Assembly: GCA_964036665.1 (NCBI GenBank)
Contig: OZ038533.1
Location: 20,394,575 to 20,458,574, forward strand
DNA: 64,000 nucleotides
Direction of reading: 5' to 3'
Source: Gordius sp. MW1
Lineage: Eukaryota; Nematomorpha; Gordioida; Gordea; Gordiidae
Of the stretch, positions 1-11,854 are shown piece after piece (positions within the stretch are counted from its first letter, which is position 1; each line of letters begins with the position of its first letter). A model generated the notes under the pieces. The model made no database searches and was not told the origin of the DNA. It saw nothing but the letters and a program-made list of their open reading frames with translations. A program made the position numbers and the translations under genes.

Positions 1-59
1 AACTCGTTAATTAAAACTTTTATTCAGAAACAATAATAATAATCTTTATATTGTTTCTT

Positions 60-193
60 AATTAAGATAAAAAAAATAATGGTGGAAGGGGCCCGGGGGC
101 CCACGATTTTTCCCTTGGGGGGCCCATGGGGCCCGGTTTTTGCTCTTGGGGGGGGGGGCCCGGGCCTTCTGGGCCCCCCTAGCTACGCCACTG
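60..193. mobile_element. hAT-type terminal fragment, G/C-homopolymer rich
   Basis: This stretch ends in TAGCTACGCCACTG, the reverse complement of a CAGTGGCGTAGC-type hAT end. It is very rich in G and C runs. The same sequence, including the AT-rich lead-in, recurs at 47370-47504, just after a hAT transposase remnant, so both are 3' ends of one hAT family. The open frame across it is accidental. Confidence 0.6.
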
Positions 194-644
194 TATATAA
201 TATTAATACTTTTATCATTTATCATATTTGTTTAAAATTTTCTGCTGGAACCCATCACAGTTTGATAACTAAATTGTCTGCCAAGGTTAGTCAAAACCCT
301 TTAATTGCCCAATTCACTAATGCTGTCCGAACAGCCGGGCCCATAATGACGATTTTAATTAATATTGTTTTATTTTCAAAAAATTATGATCTAATTCTAT
401 AATTTTTTTAATAGAAAGGTGACAATAAACTAGTAAACTATGTAAAAATGAAAAATCTCATTATGGTGCTCGCCCAGGCCTACTTAAAAATGTAAATTTA
501 GAACGGTAGCCTGCCTGACCCCTTAGCCGAGTGGGCCCAGCAGCGAGCCCTTGGTTGTTTAATTTATACTTTTAATTGCAAACAAAATGAAAAAAAAATT
601 CAGATTTCCCCCCCCCCCTCGTAAAAATCCTGGCTACGCGCCTG
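194..644 (+). mobile_element. hAT-like element W, copy 1
   Basis: About 400 bp here are repeated in reverse complement at 60755-61140. Shared landmarks are TGCTGGAACCCATCAC, TTAATTGCCCAATTC and GAGTGGGCCCAGCAGCG. The right end is GGCTACGCGCCTG, a hAT-style end. The second copy has the matching end at 57357 but was split by another transposon. No coding capacity is visible. Confidence 0.6.
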
Positions 645-771
645 ACGTAGCCAGTCTTTATATAAAAAATAATAATAATCTAGGAAGGTCCAAAATAATA
701 ATATTAAAGATTTTTTAAATTTAGGGCGCCTCTGGCTACTCTTGTGTCATTTAAAAGTTAGTTAATGATGT

Positions 772-933
772 TATGGGCATAGCCAAGGGGGAGAGGGCAG
801 GGAGGGGCGGCTGCCCCCCTCTAAATTCAAAAATTTGTGGTGATTATTATGACTGAAATTTCATAAAATGATTATTTTGCCTCTCCCTAAATAATTATTG
901 CCCCCTCTAATTCCAATGCTGGCTACGCCCACG
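772..933. mobile_element. hAT MITE copy A (GGGCGTAGCCA ends)
   Basis: This 162-bp non-autonomous element has inverted ends TATGGGCATAGCCA and TGGCTACGCCCACG. The flanking 8-mers, AATGATGT (764-771) and AGTGATGC (934-941), agree at 6 of 8 positions, as expected for an aged hAT target duplication. The interior holds a GGCTGCCCCCCTCTAAAT block shared with copies B, C and F, the second subfamily in the window. Confidence 0.8.
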
Positions 934-1140
934 AGTGATGCTGAGGTAATACTATTTATTTAAAAAGTTTTGTTTAACTTTGCCCGTCTGACCTAAATAT
1001 ATTTTAGATTTTATCTTATGATAGCATTTACATTTTTAAAGCTAAAATTTGTAACTGAGTGATATTGAAATGCTGTTATAATAAAAGCAGTAAACAAAAA
1101 CATCATGTATATTATTTCCTTTATAATAACCTTTTATTAA

Positions 1141-1529
1141 TTGCTATGCAATTTATGGGCTCGCTTTTGCTTTTGTTTGTCACGCTGTTTGTCCCGCTGT
1201 TTGTCACGCTGTTTGTTATTAGTTTGCATTGGGTATATTAGGTTATCGATTTTTTAGATTAATGCATAAGAAAGAGGTGCCCCACCCCTCATCTCTATCT
1301 CCCTCGCTGTGTTATTTTTTAAATTAATGCATAAGAGGTGCCCCATTGATAATATGACTTTTTGGTCGTCCGCTTGTTCTATTATTGTTTCATTTTATTA
1401 ATTTTATATAATAAACATAAATAAAAGTTGTTTACTTTTAATTGCTATGCAATTTAACTAGTTATATAATAAACATAAATAAAAGTTGTTTACTTTTAAT
1501 TGCTACTAGTTTTTGGGTTAGAATCCCGG
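1141..1529. repeat. Dispersed repeat head plus 56-bp direct duplication
   Basis: The segment opens with TTGCTATGCAATTTATGGGC, a motif that also heads repeat arrays near 6770 and 50495. It holds two near-identical copies of a roughly 56-bp block starting near 1407 and 1463 (ATAATAAACATAAATAAAAG). It leads directly into the tandem array that follows. No gene is seen. Confidence 0.6.
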
Positions 1530-2470
1530 AATTTTTTTTGACCATTATGATTGTTCCTGTTCCTACCATTGCTATTATGACTTTTTGGCCGTCCGCTGGC
1601 TGCTGACCAATGAAAAAAATGACCATTGGCCAAAGTGTGAATCCGAGTTTATTTTTCGTTTTTTTTGACTATTATGATTGTTCCTGTTACTACCATTGCT
1701 ATTATGATTTTTTGGCCGTTCGCTGGTTCCTGACCGATGAAAAAAATGACCATTGGCCAAAATGTGAATCGAAATTATTTTTTTCATTTTTTTTGACTAT
1801 AATGATTGTTCCTGTTCCTACCATTGCTATTATGACTTTTTGGCCGTCCGCTGGCTGCTGACTAATGAAAAAAATGACCATTGGCCAAAATGTGAATCCG
1901 AGTTTATTTTTTCGTTTTTTTTTGACTATTATGATTGTTCCTGTTACTACCATTGCTATTATGACTTTTTGGCCGTTCGCTGGTTCCTGACCGATGAAAA
2001 AAATGACTATTGGCCAAAATGTGAATCGAAATATTTTTTTCATTTTTTTTGACTATTATGATTGTTTCTGTTCCTACCATTGCTATTATGACTTTTTGGC
2101 CGTCCGCTGGCTCCTGACCGATGGAAAAAATGACCATTGGCAAAATGTGAATCGAAATTATTTTTTTCATTTTTTTTTGACTATTATGATTGTTCCTGTT
2201 CCTACCATTGCTATTATGACTTTTTGGCCGTCCGCTGGCTGCTGACCAATGAAAAAATGACCATTGGCCAAAATGTGATTCGAAAATATTTTTCTTTTTT
2301 TTTCACTATTATAAATTTATATCCACTTTTACCGTGTCCTGGCTGCTGACCAATGGAAAAAAATGACCATTGGCCAAAATGTGATTCGAAAATTTTTTTT
2401 CGTTTTTTTTTTGACTATTATGAATTTATATCCACTTTTACCGTGTCCTGGCTGCTGACCAATGGAAAAT
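1530..2470. repeat. Tandem array, unit about 128 bp
   Basis: The phrase CTGACC(A/G)ATG recurs at about 1604, 1730, 1858, 1986, 2113, 2241, 2345 and 2453, giving steps of 126-128 bp that shorten to 104-108 bp at the right end. Two unit types (GGCTGCTG and GGTTCCTG variants) partly alternate, suggesting a 256-bp higher-order unit. Each unit holds a small inverted repeat, CCAATG...CATTGG. Open frames on both strands here are only the tandem repeat read as protein. Confidence 0.9.
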
Positions 2471-4501
2471 TATTCAATGCTTAGTATATTGGCATATGTT
2501 TACTTTTTGTAAATAATATTTTACAAATCTAGTTTAAAGATTTAGGTGAGAGTTTTCAAAAAGCTGATTTATTCCAATTATAATTTTTATTTATTAGGAT
2601 TATGGGATCTTGCTTTTTATTATAAATTTTTAAGGTTTTAGAAAATTCAGTTTTTTCATATCTCATTTTATATATATAGCTAGATTAATAATAAATTTAT
2701 TTTCTCCTGTTTTTTATAATGACATAAATTAGTGGATTTTTTGAAATAAATAAAGGATGAGCTATTAATATTGCACACCATAACTTATTTATATAACTAG
2801 TATCTTTATGATGACAATTGGGATATGCTTTATTCAAAACGATCAATATCTATCATCGTAGTATATAATTAATTAAATTATAAAATAAATAATTAATTAT
2901 TTCTCATAAATTTGTTACTTTGTAGTAGTTTTTTAGGGTTAGTAGGACAAAGGAAAGTAATTAGATTAATTAATTATTGCAAGTTAGGGCCTAAAGATAT
3001 AGTAAATAAATACTTGTTGTCATAGAGTGTATTTCTTAATTAATTTATTAAGATTAGGGAAATCTGTTTTAAACATGGTATGTAATTCCACGAAAAATAA
3101 GACTTATAAAATATCGCTGGATATTTATTTGAAAATCAAATTATTTGCGCCATCTATATTAAAATTAAATTTTGAATTATATTTTCTTCATCTTTAAATA
3201 TGGGGCATATAGTATTAGAAATTTCCTTTAACACGAACAATAAATTTTTAAATAAAATTTCGAATTTTGATTTTATAAGATTTAATTTTGTAAGTGGCCA
3301 GACGGCTTTTTTCATGAACAAATACACTCCATATTCTAAAATCCAACTACACTCTAATTTAGATATTTCAACACTTATAATGTTGATGGATCCTTATTTG
3401 ACAATATTTTAAAATTAATCTATAGAAGTAAAAAATTGTATTTTTAAATAATTTTTTAAATTTTTGTTTTTAGTAAAATACACATTTTCTGAAGATATTT
3501 TACCTTATTTACTTAAAAGAAATTCTGATTTTAAAAATTCAAATTGATGAATTTACGAAATAGGCATGATGGATAAATGAATTACTTATAATATCCCTAT
3601 TTATTGACCAATATAAACCTTATAAACATAAAATTATCTTGACATTAAAATAAAGACCAATTTTTTGAAACTTTATATTAAAGAAAAATTTTATTGTTTA
3701 ATTTCCGATTATTGATTTAATTTAACTAGGACGGAAAGCTCAGTTTATTAAATGTTATTTCAATTTAACTTTTTGTTATAAAAATGCTTATTTGTAATGC
3801 ACTAATAAATCAAATAAATTTATCTTTTTCTAATTAATATTCAATTGAGTGAGATTGAAAAAATTTAAAAGTATGGTCAGACGCAAAATTTATTGAAAAA
3901 ACATAAGTTGCATAGCAATTATACCCTTTAATGCATTGAAATTTCAGTTCTTTATTTTGACTAGTTTTAAAATTTTCCTTCTGTATATCATATCGGTAAT
4001 GTAAACAATCTAGCAAATTTGATAATCTTTCTAAAATCCTATTCGTAAGATATATACAAACTTTAAAAATCACGATTTGATCAAAAATTGAAGGGCTTTA
4101 AACGAAAATATAATTTTAGTTCGGTCAACATGTCAAAAATAATGACTGACCGACTGAAGTTGCGTGGTGGCCATTTTAGAATTATCATTTAATCCAATTA
4201 ATATCCCTTGATTAGTCACGAATAATCGTAAATTGAGTTCATTTTTACATAAATTTTTAAGGCTAATATTAAGATAAATATGTTAGTAATGTAAATTTCT
4301 CTACAAATGGTTCATATATATTTTTTATATTTTTTAATAGTGGCTAAAATAATAATTTTAGATTCCATAAATTACAACCTAGCGGGGACATATTTATTCG
4401 GGCATGGTCGGCCGGACATTTAGAATTCGGACGGATTGGGGCGAGCTTTTAATTATAAAATCGGACGGGGGGCATATGAATTTAAAAGTCTTACTTCCGC
4501 T
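2471..4501. other. AT-rich stretch, no firm gene
   Basis: Apart from the weak host-gene remnant near 3200-3547 listed separately, nothing recognisable is seen. A minus-strand ORF of 79 codons (3834-4073) has no recognised motif and could be chance. Confidence 0.5.
3200..3547 (+). pseudogene. Possible remnant of an eIF2B-gamma-like gene
   Basis: A 70-codon open frame is followed, in another frame and after a plausible 46-nt GT..AG intron, by a segment reading FSEDILPYLLKRN. That resembles the end of the nucleotidyl-transferase domain of eIF2B gamma, where LxPYLVRKQ is conserved. The preceding residues KYTPYSKIQLHSNL and DPYL could match the HPxIxxHxxLxDxHLY segment, but the two parts are out of frame and nothing else of the protein was found. 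This rests on a short remembered motif; a chance match is quite possible. Confidence 0.2.
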
Positions 4502-4653
4502 CATGGGCTCAGCCAAGGGGGGGGGGTAGCAGAAAGGGGCGGCTGCCCCCCTCTAAATCCAGAATTTGTTGAAATTTATCAAAATTATGGCTAAAATTTA
4601 AAAATGATCATTTTGCCCCTCCCCCTCTAATTCCAATGCTGGCTACGCCCATG
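4502..4653. mobile_element. hAT MITE copy B
   Basis: The ends are CATGGGCTCAGCCA and TGGCTACGCCCATG. Flanking 8-mers CTTCCGCT (4494-4501) and CTTCTGCT (4654-4661) match at 7 of 8 positions, supporting hAT insertion. The interior matches copy A. Confidence 0.88.
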
Positions 4654-4799
4654 CTTCTGCTTCATAGCCCCTCACCTTAATTATGTATATTATACGCAAA
4701 GAACTAAATATTACCAATTTCATATATTGTATTATTAATGTTAATACTACAATAATTGTTTATGTTTGCTAGCAGGAATGCCTTATTCCAAGGACGTAA

Positions 4800-4932
4800 T
4801 CATGGTTAAATTTAGAGGGGGCAATAAGGGGGAAGGGGCAGAATTTTTAGCCATAATTATATTAAATTTTAAAGATTTGTTGGATTTATGGGGGGCAGCC
4901 GTCCCTCCCTGCCTCCCCCGGCTAACCACGCG
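4800..4932. mobile_element. Degraded hAT MITE copy C, inverted
   Basis: The block from TTTAGAGGGGGCAATA to CCCGGCTAACCACGCG is a diverged reverse-complement copy of MITEs A and B. The ends are too worn to show a target duplication. The 69-codon ORF across it is not a gene. Confidence 0.55.
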
Positions 4933-5166
4933 TTTATTTCCAACTCTTTATAATCCATATTGTTTCAAAGCATAAAAAACCTGCCAGTAATAACTGATTT
5001 TTGTTAATTACCACCAAAGTGCATTCTTAATTTTCGAATAATTACATTCCCTGCCTACAATCCAAGTTCAATCATATATGCATCATTTACAAATATTAAT
5101 CATCTTTAAAACTCAAAACTGAGCCAAAGCAACTCTTGATCGGTCTCATTCAGTTGTTTATAATTA

Positions 5167-8100
5167 ACTAGCTGTGCCCGGCCAAGCGTTGCTTTGGCTC
5201 AGTCCTTAAGTGGTTAATTAAGTATAAGCTATTAATAAGACTTATCTAAAATGGGGTCATATATGAAATAATTTATAATGTGAAAGGTCCGAATGATTTT
5301 ATGAACCCACTATTTTTAGTATATATTTATATAATAAGACAAACCAAATGCAAATTCTGTTTTAGTCATCAAATCCGACTAAAATTAAATGTTTTTGAAA
5401 AAATTGCTTATTAATGCTGTTACTTATTATACAATAATACCATTATTTTATTTTTCTAGTTAGCTGATTTATTTGAAATACAATTTTCTTTAATATAATA
5501 AAATAATTAATTGAAGGATGGATAATTATTAAAAATATGCTTCTATGATCGACCACGTGATAATAATGACAAAAACTGCATAATTTAAATTTTATTTATT
5601 TAATTTAAATAGTCTGTTAAACCCCAATAATTTTAACCGTACACTGTAACATTTTTATTATACTTTTAAATATCTAATTCGAGAAAACTTCAGCTTTGTA
5701 TGTATGACGTCATTATTGTATATGCTGCTATAAATGAAACTGGACGGGAAATGTCAGATATTTTTAAAACAAAAAGGTATTTTAGGAATCTGAAAAAGCT
5801 AATTTACCCCTGGCCTATCTGGGCTTCTACGGCTAAATTTTCGCTCGAATCGGATCTGAAGTTTCAGAATTTAGCCCTTTTTTAAAACCAAAAGGCCGAG
5901 AAATGTCCGATATTTTTAAAACTAAAAGGAATTTTAGCAATCTGAAAAAGCTATTTTACACCTGGCCGCCCTGAGAACCTATGGGTAAAGTTTCGCGCGA
6001 ATCGGGCCGGTAGTTTCAGAATTTATTCTCATTTAAATATCTCATTTAATAAAAATTAATGATAGATAAATAATGACATTTATATATAAATAGCATTTAC
6101 TCAGAATAATCAACGTTGGACTATTTTATATTACATTTAAATTATATATACTTTCATCTTTCTCATTTAAATATCTCATTTAATGATAATGAGAAAAATT
6201 CATCTTCTTCACCTATATATTTTCTCAAATAATCTATAATTTTATTTATTTCAGGTTAATTCATAAATTTTATGTTGTCACCGTTAAGAAAAGATGACGT
6301 TTAAGAAATTTAATTCATAAATTTTATGTTGTCTTGTCACCATTAAGAAAAGATGACGTTTAAGAAATTTAATTCATAAATTTTATATTGTCACCGTTAA
6401 GAAAAGATGACGTTTAAGAAATTTAATTCATAAATTTTATGTTGTCACCGTGTTAAGAAAAGATTACGTTTTACAAACTACTATAAGTGATACACTTTTA
6501 CTACAGAACCGTCTGTATATTCAAATTTTCGACGAACGCGAGGAGGTGCGTTTGATTGACATTTTATTGAACGTCAAAACGCATAAAACCCAATATCTCG
6601 AAAATTAAAAGAAATTTTAGAAATCTGAAAAAGCTATTTTACCCCTGGCCGCCCTGGGAACCTAGGGGTAAATTTTCGCGCGAATCGGGCCGGTAGTTTC
6701 AGAGATTAGCCCTTACATACATATATACATATATACATACATATGTACACTTTACTTTATATATATAGATTGCTGTGCAATGTATGGGCTCGCTTTTTGT
6801 TGTCCGTCCGTCCGTCTGTCCTCCAACGTTCTTATACCGTCTTTCAACTTTCTGACTTGCTGGTTCAATCCCCGGTGCGGACAAATTTTTTTTTTCAAAT
6901 TACATGAATATTTTGTTCTTGTTAATACCATTGATAATATGACTTTTTGACCGTCCGCTGGCTACTGACCAATGAAAAAAATAATCATTGGCCAAATTGT
7001 GAATCGAATTTTTTTTGTCGTTTTTGAAGTGGTATATTAGGTTAACATTGATTACCCTGTGCCCTCCCCTAGAAGGGCCTATGCCTCTTCTGATATGGGT
7101 CCCTGTGCCCCCCCTCCTACAAAAGCCGAAGCCTTTACTGATGTGGGTTCGAATCCCGGCGAGGGCAAATTCTTAATTGCTGGTTCAAATCCCGGAGAGG
7201 GCAAAATTTTTATTTTTTTTAAATTAAATTAATATATTCTTCTTGTTAATTAATACCATTGATAATATGACTTTTTAGCCGTCCGCTGGCTACTGACCAA
7301 TGAAAAAAATAACCATTGGCCAAAGTATAAATCGAATTTTTTTTCCGTTTTTGAATTTGAATATTAGGTTAACATTGATAGTTACCCTGTGCTCTCCCCT
7401 ACAAGGGCCAATGCCTCTACTGATATGGGCCCCTGTGCCCCTAAAAAGCCTATGCCTCTACTGATGTGGGTTCAAATCCCGGCGAGGGCAAATTCTTAAT
7501 TGCTGGTTCGATTTTTTTTAAAATTAAATTAATATATTGTTCTTGTTAATACCATTGATAATATGACTTTTTGACTGTCCGCAGGCTACTGACCAATAAA
7601 AAAATGACCAATGGCCAAATAAATCGAAATTTTTTTTTCCGTTTTTGAATTTGTATATTAGGTTAACATTTATAATTACCCTATGCTCTCTCCTACAAGG
7701 GCCAATGCCTCTACTGATATGGGTCCCTGTGCTCCTACAAAAGCCTATGCCTCTACTGATGTGGGTTCGAAACTGATGTGGGTTCGAATCCCGGCGAGGG
7801 CAAATTCTTTAATGGTTCGATTTTTTTTTAATTAAATTAATATATTGTTCTTGTAAATACCATTGATAATATGACTTTTTGACCTTCCGCTGTCTACTGA
7901 CCAATGAAAAAAATGACCATTGGCCAAAGTATAGATCTGAATAGTTATCTATTTATATAAAGTAAAGTGTATGTATGTATGTAAGGGCTAATCTCTGAAA
8001 CTACCGGTCCGATTCGCGCGAAAATTTACCCCTAGGTTCCCAGGGCGGCCAGGGGTGAAATAGCTTTTTCAGAATCCTAAAATTCCTTTTAGTTTTCGAG

Positions 8101-9518
8101 ATATTGGGTTTTATACGTTTTGACGTTCAATAAACTGTCAATCAAACGCACCTCCTCGCGTTCGTCGAAAATTTGAATATACAGACAGTTCTGTAGTAAA
8201 AGTGTATCACTTATAGTAGTTTGTAGTAAAACGTAATCTTTTCTTAACGGTGACAACATAAAATTTATGAATTAAATTTCTTAAACGTCTCTTTTCTTAA
8301 CGGTGACAATATAAAATTTATGAATTAAATTTCCTAAACGTCATCTTTTCTTAACGGTGACAATATAAAATTTATGAATTAAATTTCTTAAACGTCATTT
8401 TTTCTTAACGGTGACAACATAAAATTTATGAATTAACCTGAAATAAATAAAATTATAGATTATTTGAGAAAATATATAGGTGAAGAAGATGAATTTTTCT
8501 CATTATCATTAAATGAGATATTTTAAATGAGAAAGATGAAAGTATATATAATTTAAATGTAATATAAAATAGTCCAACGTTGATTATTCTGAGTAAATGC
8601 TATTTATATATAAATGTCATTATTTATCTATCAATAATTTTTATTAAATGAGATATTTAAATGAGAATAAATTCTGAAACTACCGGCCCGATTCGCGCAA
8701 AACTTTACCCGTAGGTTCTCAGGGCGGCCAGGTGTAAAATAGCTTTTTCAGATTGCTAAAATTCCTTTTAGTTTTAAAAATATCGGACATTTCTCGGCCT
8801 TTTGGTTTTAAAAAAGGGCTAAATTCTGAAACTTCAGATCCGATTCGAGCGAAAATTTAGCCGTAGATGCCCAGATAGGCCAGGGGTAAAATAGCTTTTT
8901 CAGATTCCTAAAATACCTTTTTGTTTTAAAAATATCTGACATTTCCCCTCCAGTTTCATTTATAGCAGCATATACAATAATGACGTCATACATACAAAGC
9001 TGAAGTTTTCTCGAATTAGATATTTATAATAAAAATGTTACAGTATACGGTTAAAATTATTGGGGTTTAACAGACTATTTAAATTGAATAAATAAAATTT
9101 AAATTATGCAGTTTTTGTCATTATTATCACGTGGTCGATCATAGAAGCATATTTAATAATTATCCATCCTTCAATTAATTATTTTATTATATTAAAGAAA
9201 ATTGTATTTCAAATAAATCAGCTAACTAGAAAAATAAAATAATGGTGTTATTGTATAATAAGTAACAGCATTAATAAGCAATTTTTTCAAAAACATTTAA
9301 TTTTAGTCGGATTTGATGACTAAAACAGAATTTGCATTTGGTTTGTCTTATTATATAAATATATACTAAAAATAGTGCGTTCATAAAATCATTCGGACCT
9401 TTCACATTATAAATTATTTCATATATGACCCCATTTTAGATAAGTCTTATTAATAGCTCATACTTAATTAACCTCTTAAGGACTGAGCCAAAGCAACGCT
9501 TGGCCGGGCACAGCTAGT
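5167..9518. mobile_element. Large foldback (inverted-repeat) element, 4.35 kb
   Basis: The left arm (5167 to about 6764) and right arm (about 7950 to 9518) are near-identical reverse complements of roughly 1.6 kb. The outer ends are ACTAGCTGTGCCCGGCC and its complement, flanked by ATTA on both sides (5163-5166 and 9519-9522), a likely 4-bp target duplication. Each arm contains four copies of a roughly 54-bp unit (TTGTCACCGTTAAGAAAAG; 6256-6470 and 8225-8440) and several copies of a roughly 120-bp block with CGCGAATCGGGCCGGTAG. A fragment of that block recurs at 52283-52445. No transposase is seen and the superfamily is not assigned. Confidence 0.85.
6765..7949. repeat. Loop of the foldback: tandem 300-330-bp units with B-box-like motifs
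   Basis: The loop begins with TTGCTGTGCAATGTATGGGC, then a tRNA-like GGTTCAATCCC, then about four units. The phrase GACTTTTTgaCcgTCCGC recurs near 6940, 7269, 7563 and 7873. Units carry GGTTCGAATCCCGG, a good match to the RNA polymerase III B box (GGTTCGANTCC). The same units continue outside the foldback at 9519-10070 and recur at 50.5-52.9 kb. Confidence 0.8.
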
Positions 9519-10070
9519 ATTAGGTAAACTATGATAATTACCCTATGCCCTCCCCTACAAGGGCCTATGCCTCTACTAATATGGGTCCCTGTGCCCTACA
9601 AAAGCCTATGCCTCTACTGATGTGGGTTCGAATCCCGGATAGGGCAAAATTTTTATTTTATTTAAAATTAAATTAATATATTGTTCTTGTTAATACCCTT
9701 GATAATATGGCTTTTTGGCCGTCCGCTGGCTACTGACCAATGAAAAAATCACCATTGAATTGTGATTCAAAATTTTCTTCTTTTTTTCAAATTAATATTT
9801 TGTTAATACCATTGATAATATGGCTTTTTGGCCGTCCGCTGGCTGCTGACCAATGAAAAAAATGACCATTGGCCAAAGTGTAAATCGAATTTTTTTGGAC
9901 TTATATGTATTTATATACCGTCTATTGGTACTGACCAATGGGAAAAAATGACCATTGGCCAAATTGTGATTTGAAATTTTTTTTCGTCTCTTATGTATAT
10001 ATATCCTTTTTGACCGTGTTCTGGCTACTGACCAATGAAAAAAATTACCATTGGCCAAATTGTATTTATT
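9519..10070. repeat. Continuation of the B-box tandem array
   Basis: Immediately outside the foldback the sequence resumes inside the same repeat unit (TTAGGTAAACTATGATAATT). GGTTCGAATCCCGG occurs near 9627 and several CTGACCAATG...CCATTGGCCAAA blocks follow. The 88-codon minus ORF here is a repeat artefact. Confidence 0.75.
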
Positions 10071-11381
10071 TCGTTGATTAGGGCGGCATCTAATGAGTCA
10101 TAAAGAAATTTATGAGCAGGAAACTTAGTTATAAATGGTAAACATTTTTTCATTTCCTTGTCATATGTCAATAATTAATCAATTTAAATTCCATGAAAAT
10201 ATATTTTGCAATTAATCAAAATATGCTTCTAAAATTCATGGGCGTAGCCAAGAATGTTTTTTGAAGGTTCTATTTTAACTAATAAAATGATTGAAAATGC
10301 AATTTTATTCATATAAAATTTATCATTAAATTCGGACACAAATCTAATCGCTGTCAATATCTGGCCATAGATAAAGTAATTTTCAAAAGAATGATGTGAT
10401 TTTGATCAGACAACTGCCACTTTAAAATTAAAGCATTTTTTATTGTTTTTATGGATGAAACGGATTCTTCATGCAAACATGTTGATTTTAATCTTATCTT
10501 GCTTTTTAATGAAGTGAAATGTTATGATCGAATCGATTGAACCTAATCTTGATATAATTCATATGAAACTTAAAAGATTTATTACTTAAAATCTATAAAT
10601 TATAATATTTTAAAAAAGTTATCTAAATATAAATTAGTTGAAAATTTAAAACTTTTAAATTAAATTGTAACTTTAATATGTCATTTAAGCTTATAAATCA
10701 AATATATAAATTTTTTTAATTTATATTAAAGAGTATTTAATTTTAAGTATTTAAAAAAATTATTTTACCACCAATATAATTATTCTTTGATGAAAATTAT
10801 TTCAGACCAATTTTTAAAGTAAAAAATAAGATTTTTAATAAATTTAATAATGCCAGGTTCCTTTTCTGCAATTGTTTGGGCTATTTAACTGTCGAGCTTA
10901 TCAACATTTAACGAGGTCACTATTATTTTTATATAATTGGAATAATTGACATAGGCAAAGAGATCACCCCCCGACTTTAAACAAAAATTTATAAAATTAA
11001 TGTTAAATATAAGTAAAATAGCCGCGTAGCACTTTTAATCACTTTTTTAAAATAAATGTGTTTTGCTAAACAAAAAATTTATGATGATAAGTTATACAAA
11101 ATTAAATTTGTGTTTCTTTTCATTAAAATTAACGAAGAAAAGCAGGGGTATATAGCATATAGAATCCTAATAAGGGAGGTAGTGTTGGAAAAACAGCTTT
11201 GTTTTATTGGTCGATCTCTGGCCTAAATAAGAAGACTAACGGCCGACTCTAGTCTGTTTTCGGACAAAGCCTAGATGTCGACTAAGAAAAACTAACCAAA
11301 TGACCTTAACCCAGCCCTTTTGTTTGACAACGCTAATAGGAGGTGGCAAAATGATCGTGCTTGATAGACTAGCCTAATCCT
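10071..11381. other. AT-rich stretch without genes
   Basis: Nothing coding is seen. A lone hAT end, CATGGGCGTAGCCAAG, lies near 10238 with no partner end nearby. Confidence 0.5.
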
Positions 11382-11854
11382 TAGAAATCTGCAAAGTCAC
11401 CTGTTTTTAACCCAACCCGACCCGAAGGCGTTTAATTTCTTTTACCAAATCCCTCCCTACCGCGTTTCAAATTTTGGGATCCGACGCGAGAGTAAGAAAT
11501 ATTGCGGCGTAAAATTTAATTGACAAATTAAAATTTGATTTCTGAAACTAATTTAAACCAACAATTTGATTACTAAATTTATACGAATGATTTATATATG
11601 ATAGTATCTACAATATCGGGTCGCAATATAGTTTGGCAAAAAATAAACCTACTCTTATTTTGGTTTGTAAATATATATTTATGTATTTTAAATCCATAAT
11701 GAACTACAAACGTCACACTGTTCAAATACAATTTAAAAAATATTATTTTGTTGATATATTTAACCTTTCACGAATCAGATTTTAATTTGTGTCCAAATTG
11801 AAACCATCAGATTTGAATAAACAAAGGGTTTCGGGTCACCCGTGCAAGTCTCGA
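11382..11854. mobile_element. hAT-II MITE copy (CTGCAAAGTCAC ends)
   Basis: The ends TAGAAATCTGCAAAGTCAC and GGTCACCCGTGCAAGTCTC match the termini of the elements at 12924-13580 and 38640-39552. The subterminal regions carry repeated CCCGACCCGAA-type blocks and the interior is AT-rich. Target duplications are not clear. Confidence 0.65.

Noticed and set aside
1575-2349. Several overlapping ORFs on both strands
   Set aside because: All are the 128-bp tandem unit read in different frames; the peptides repeat with the unit.
6256-6470. Four regularly spaced 54-bp repeats as a CRISPR array
   Set aside because: Whole units repeat with no unique spacers, the same array is mirrored in the other foldback arm, and the DNA is eukaryotic.
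7140-7800. Repeated GGTTCGAATCCCGG as possible tRNA genes
   Set aside because: Only the B-box-like part recurs, without a matching A box and cloverleaf at proper spacing; treated as repeat units.
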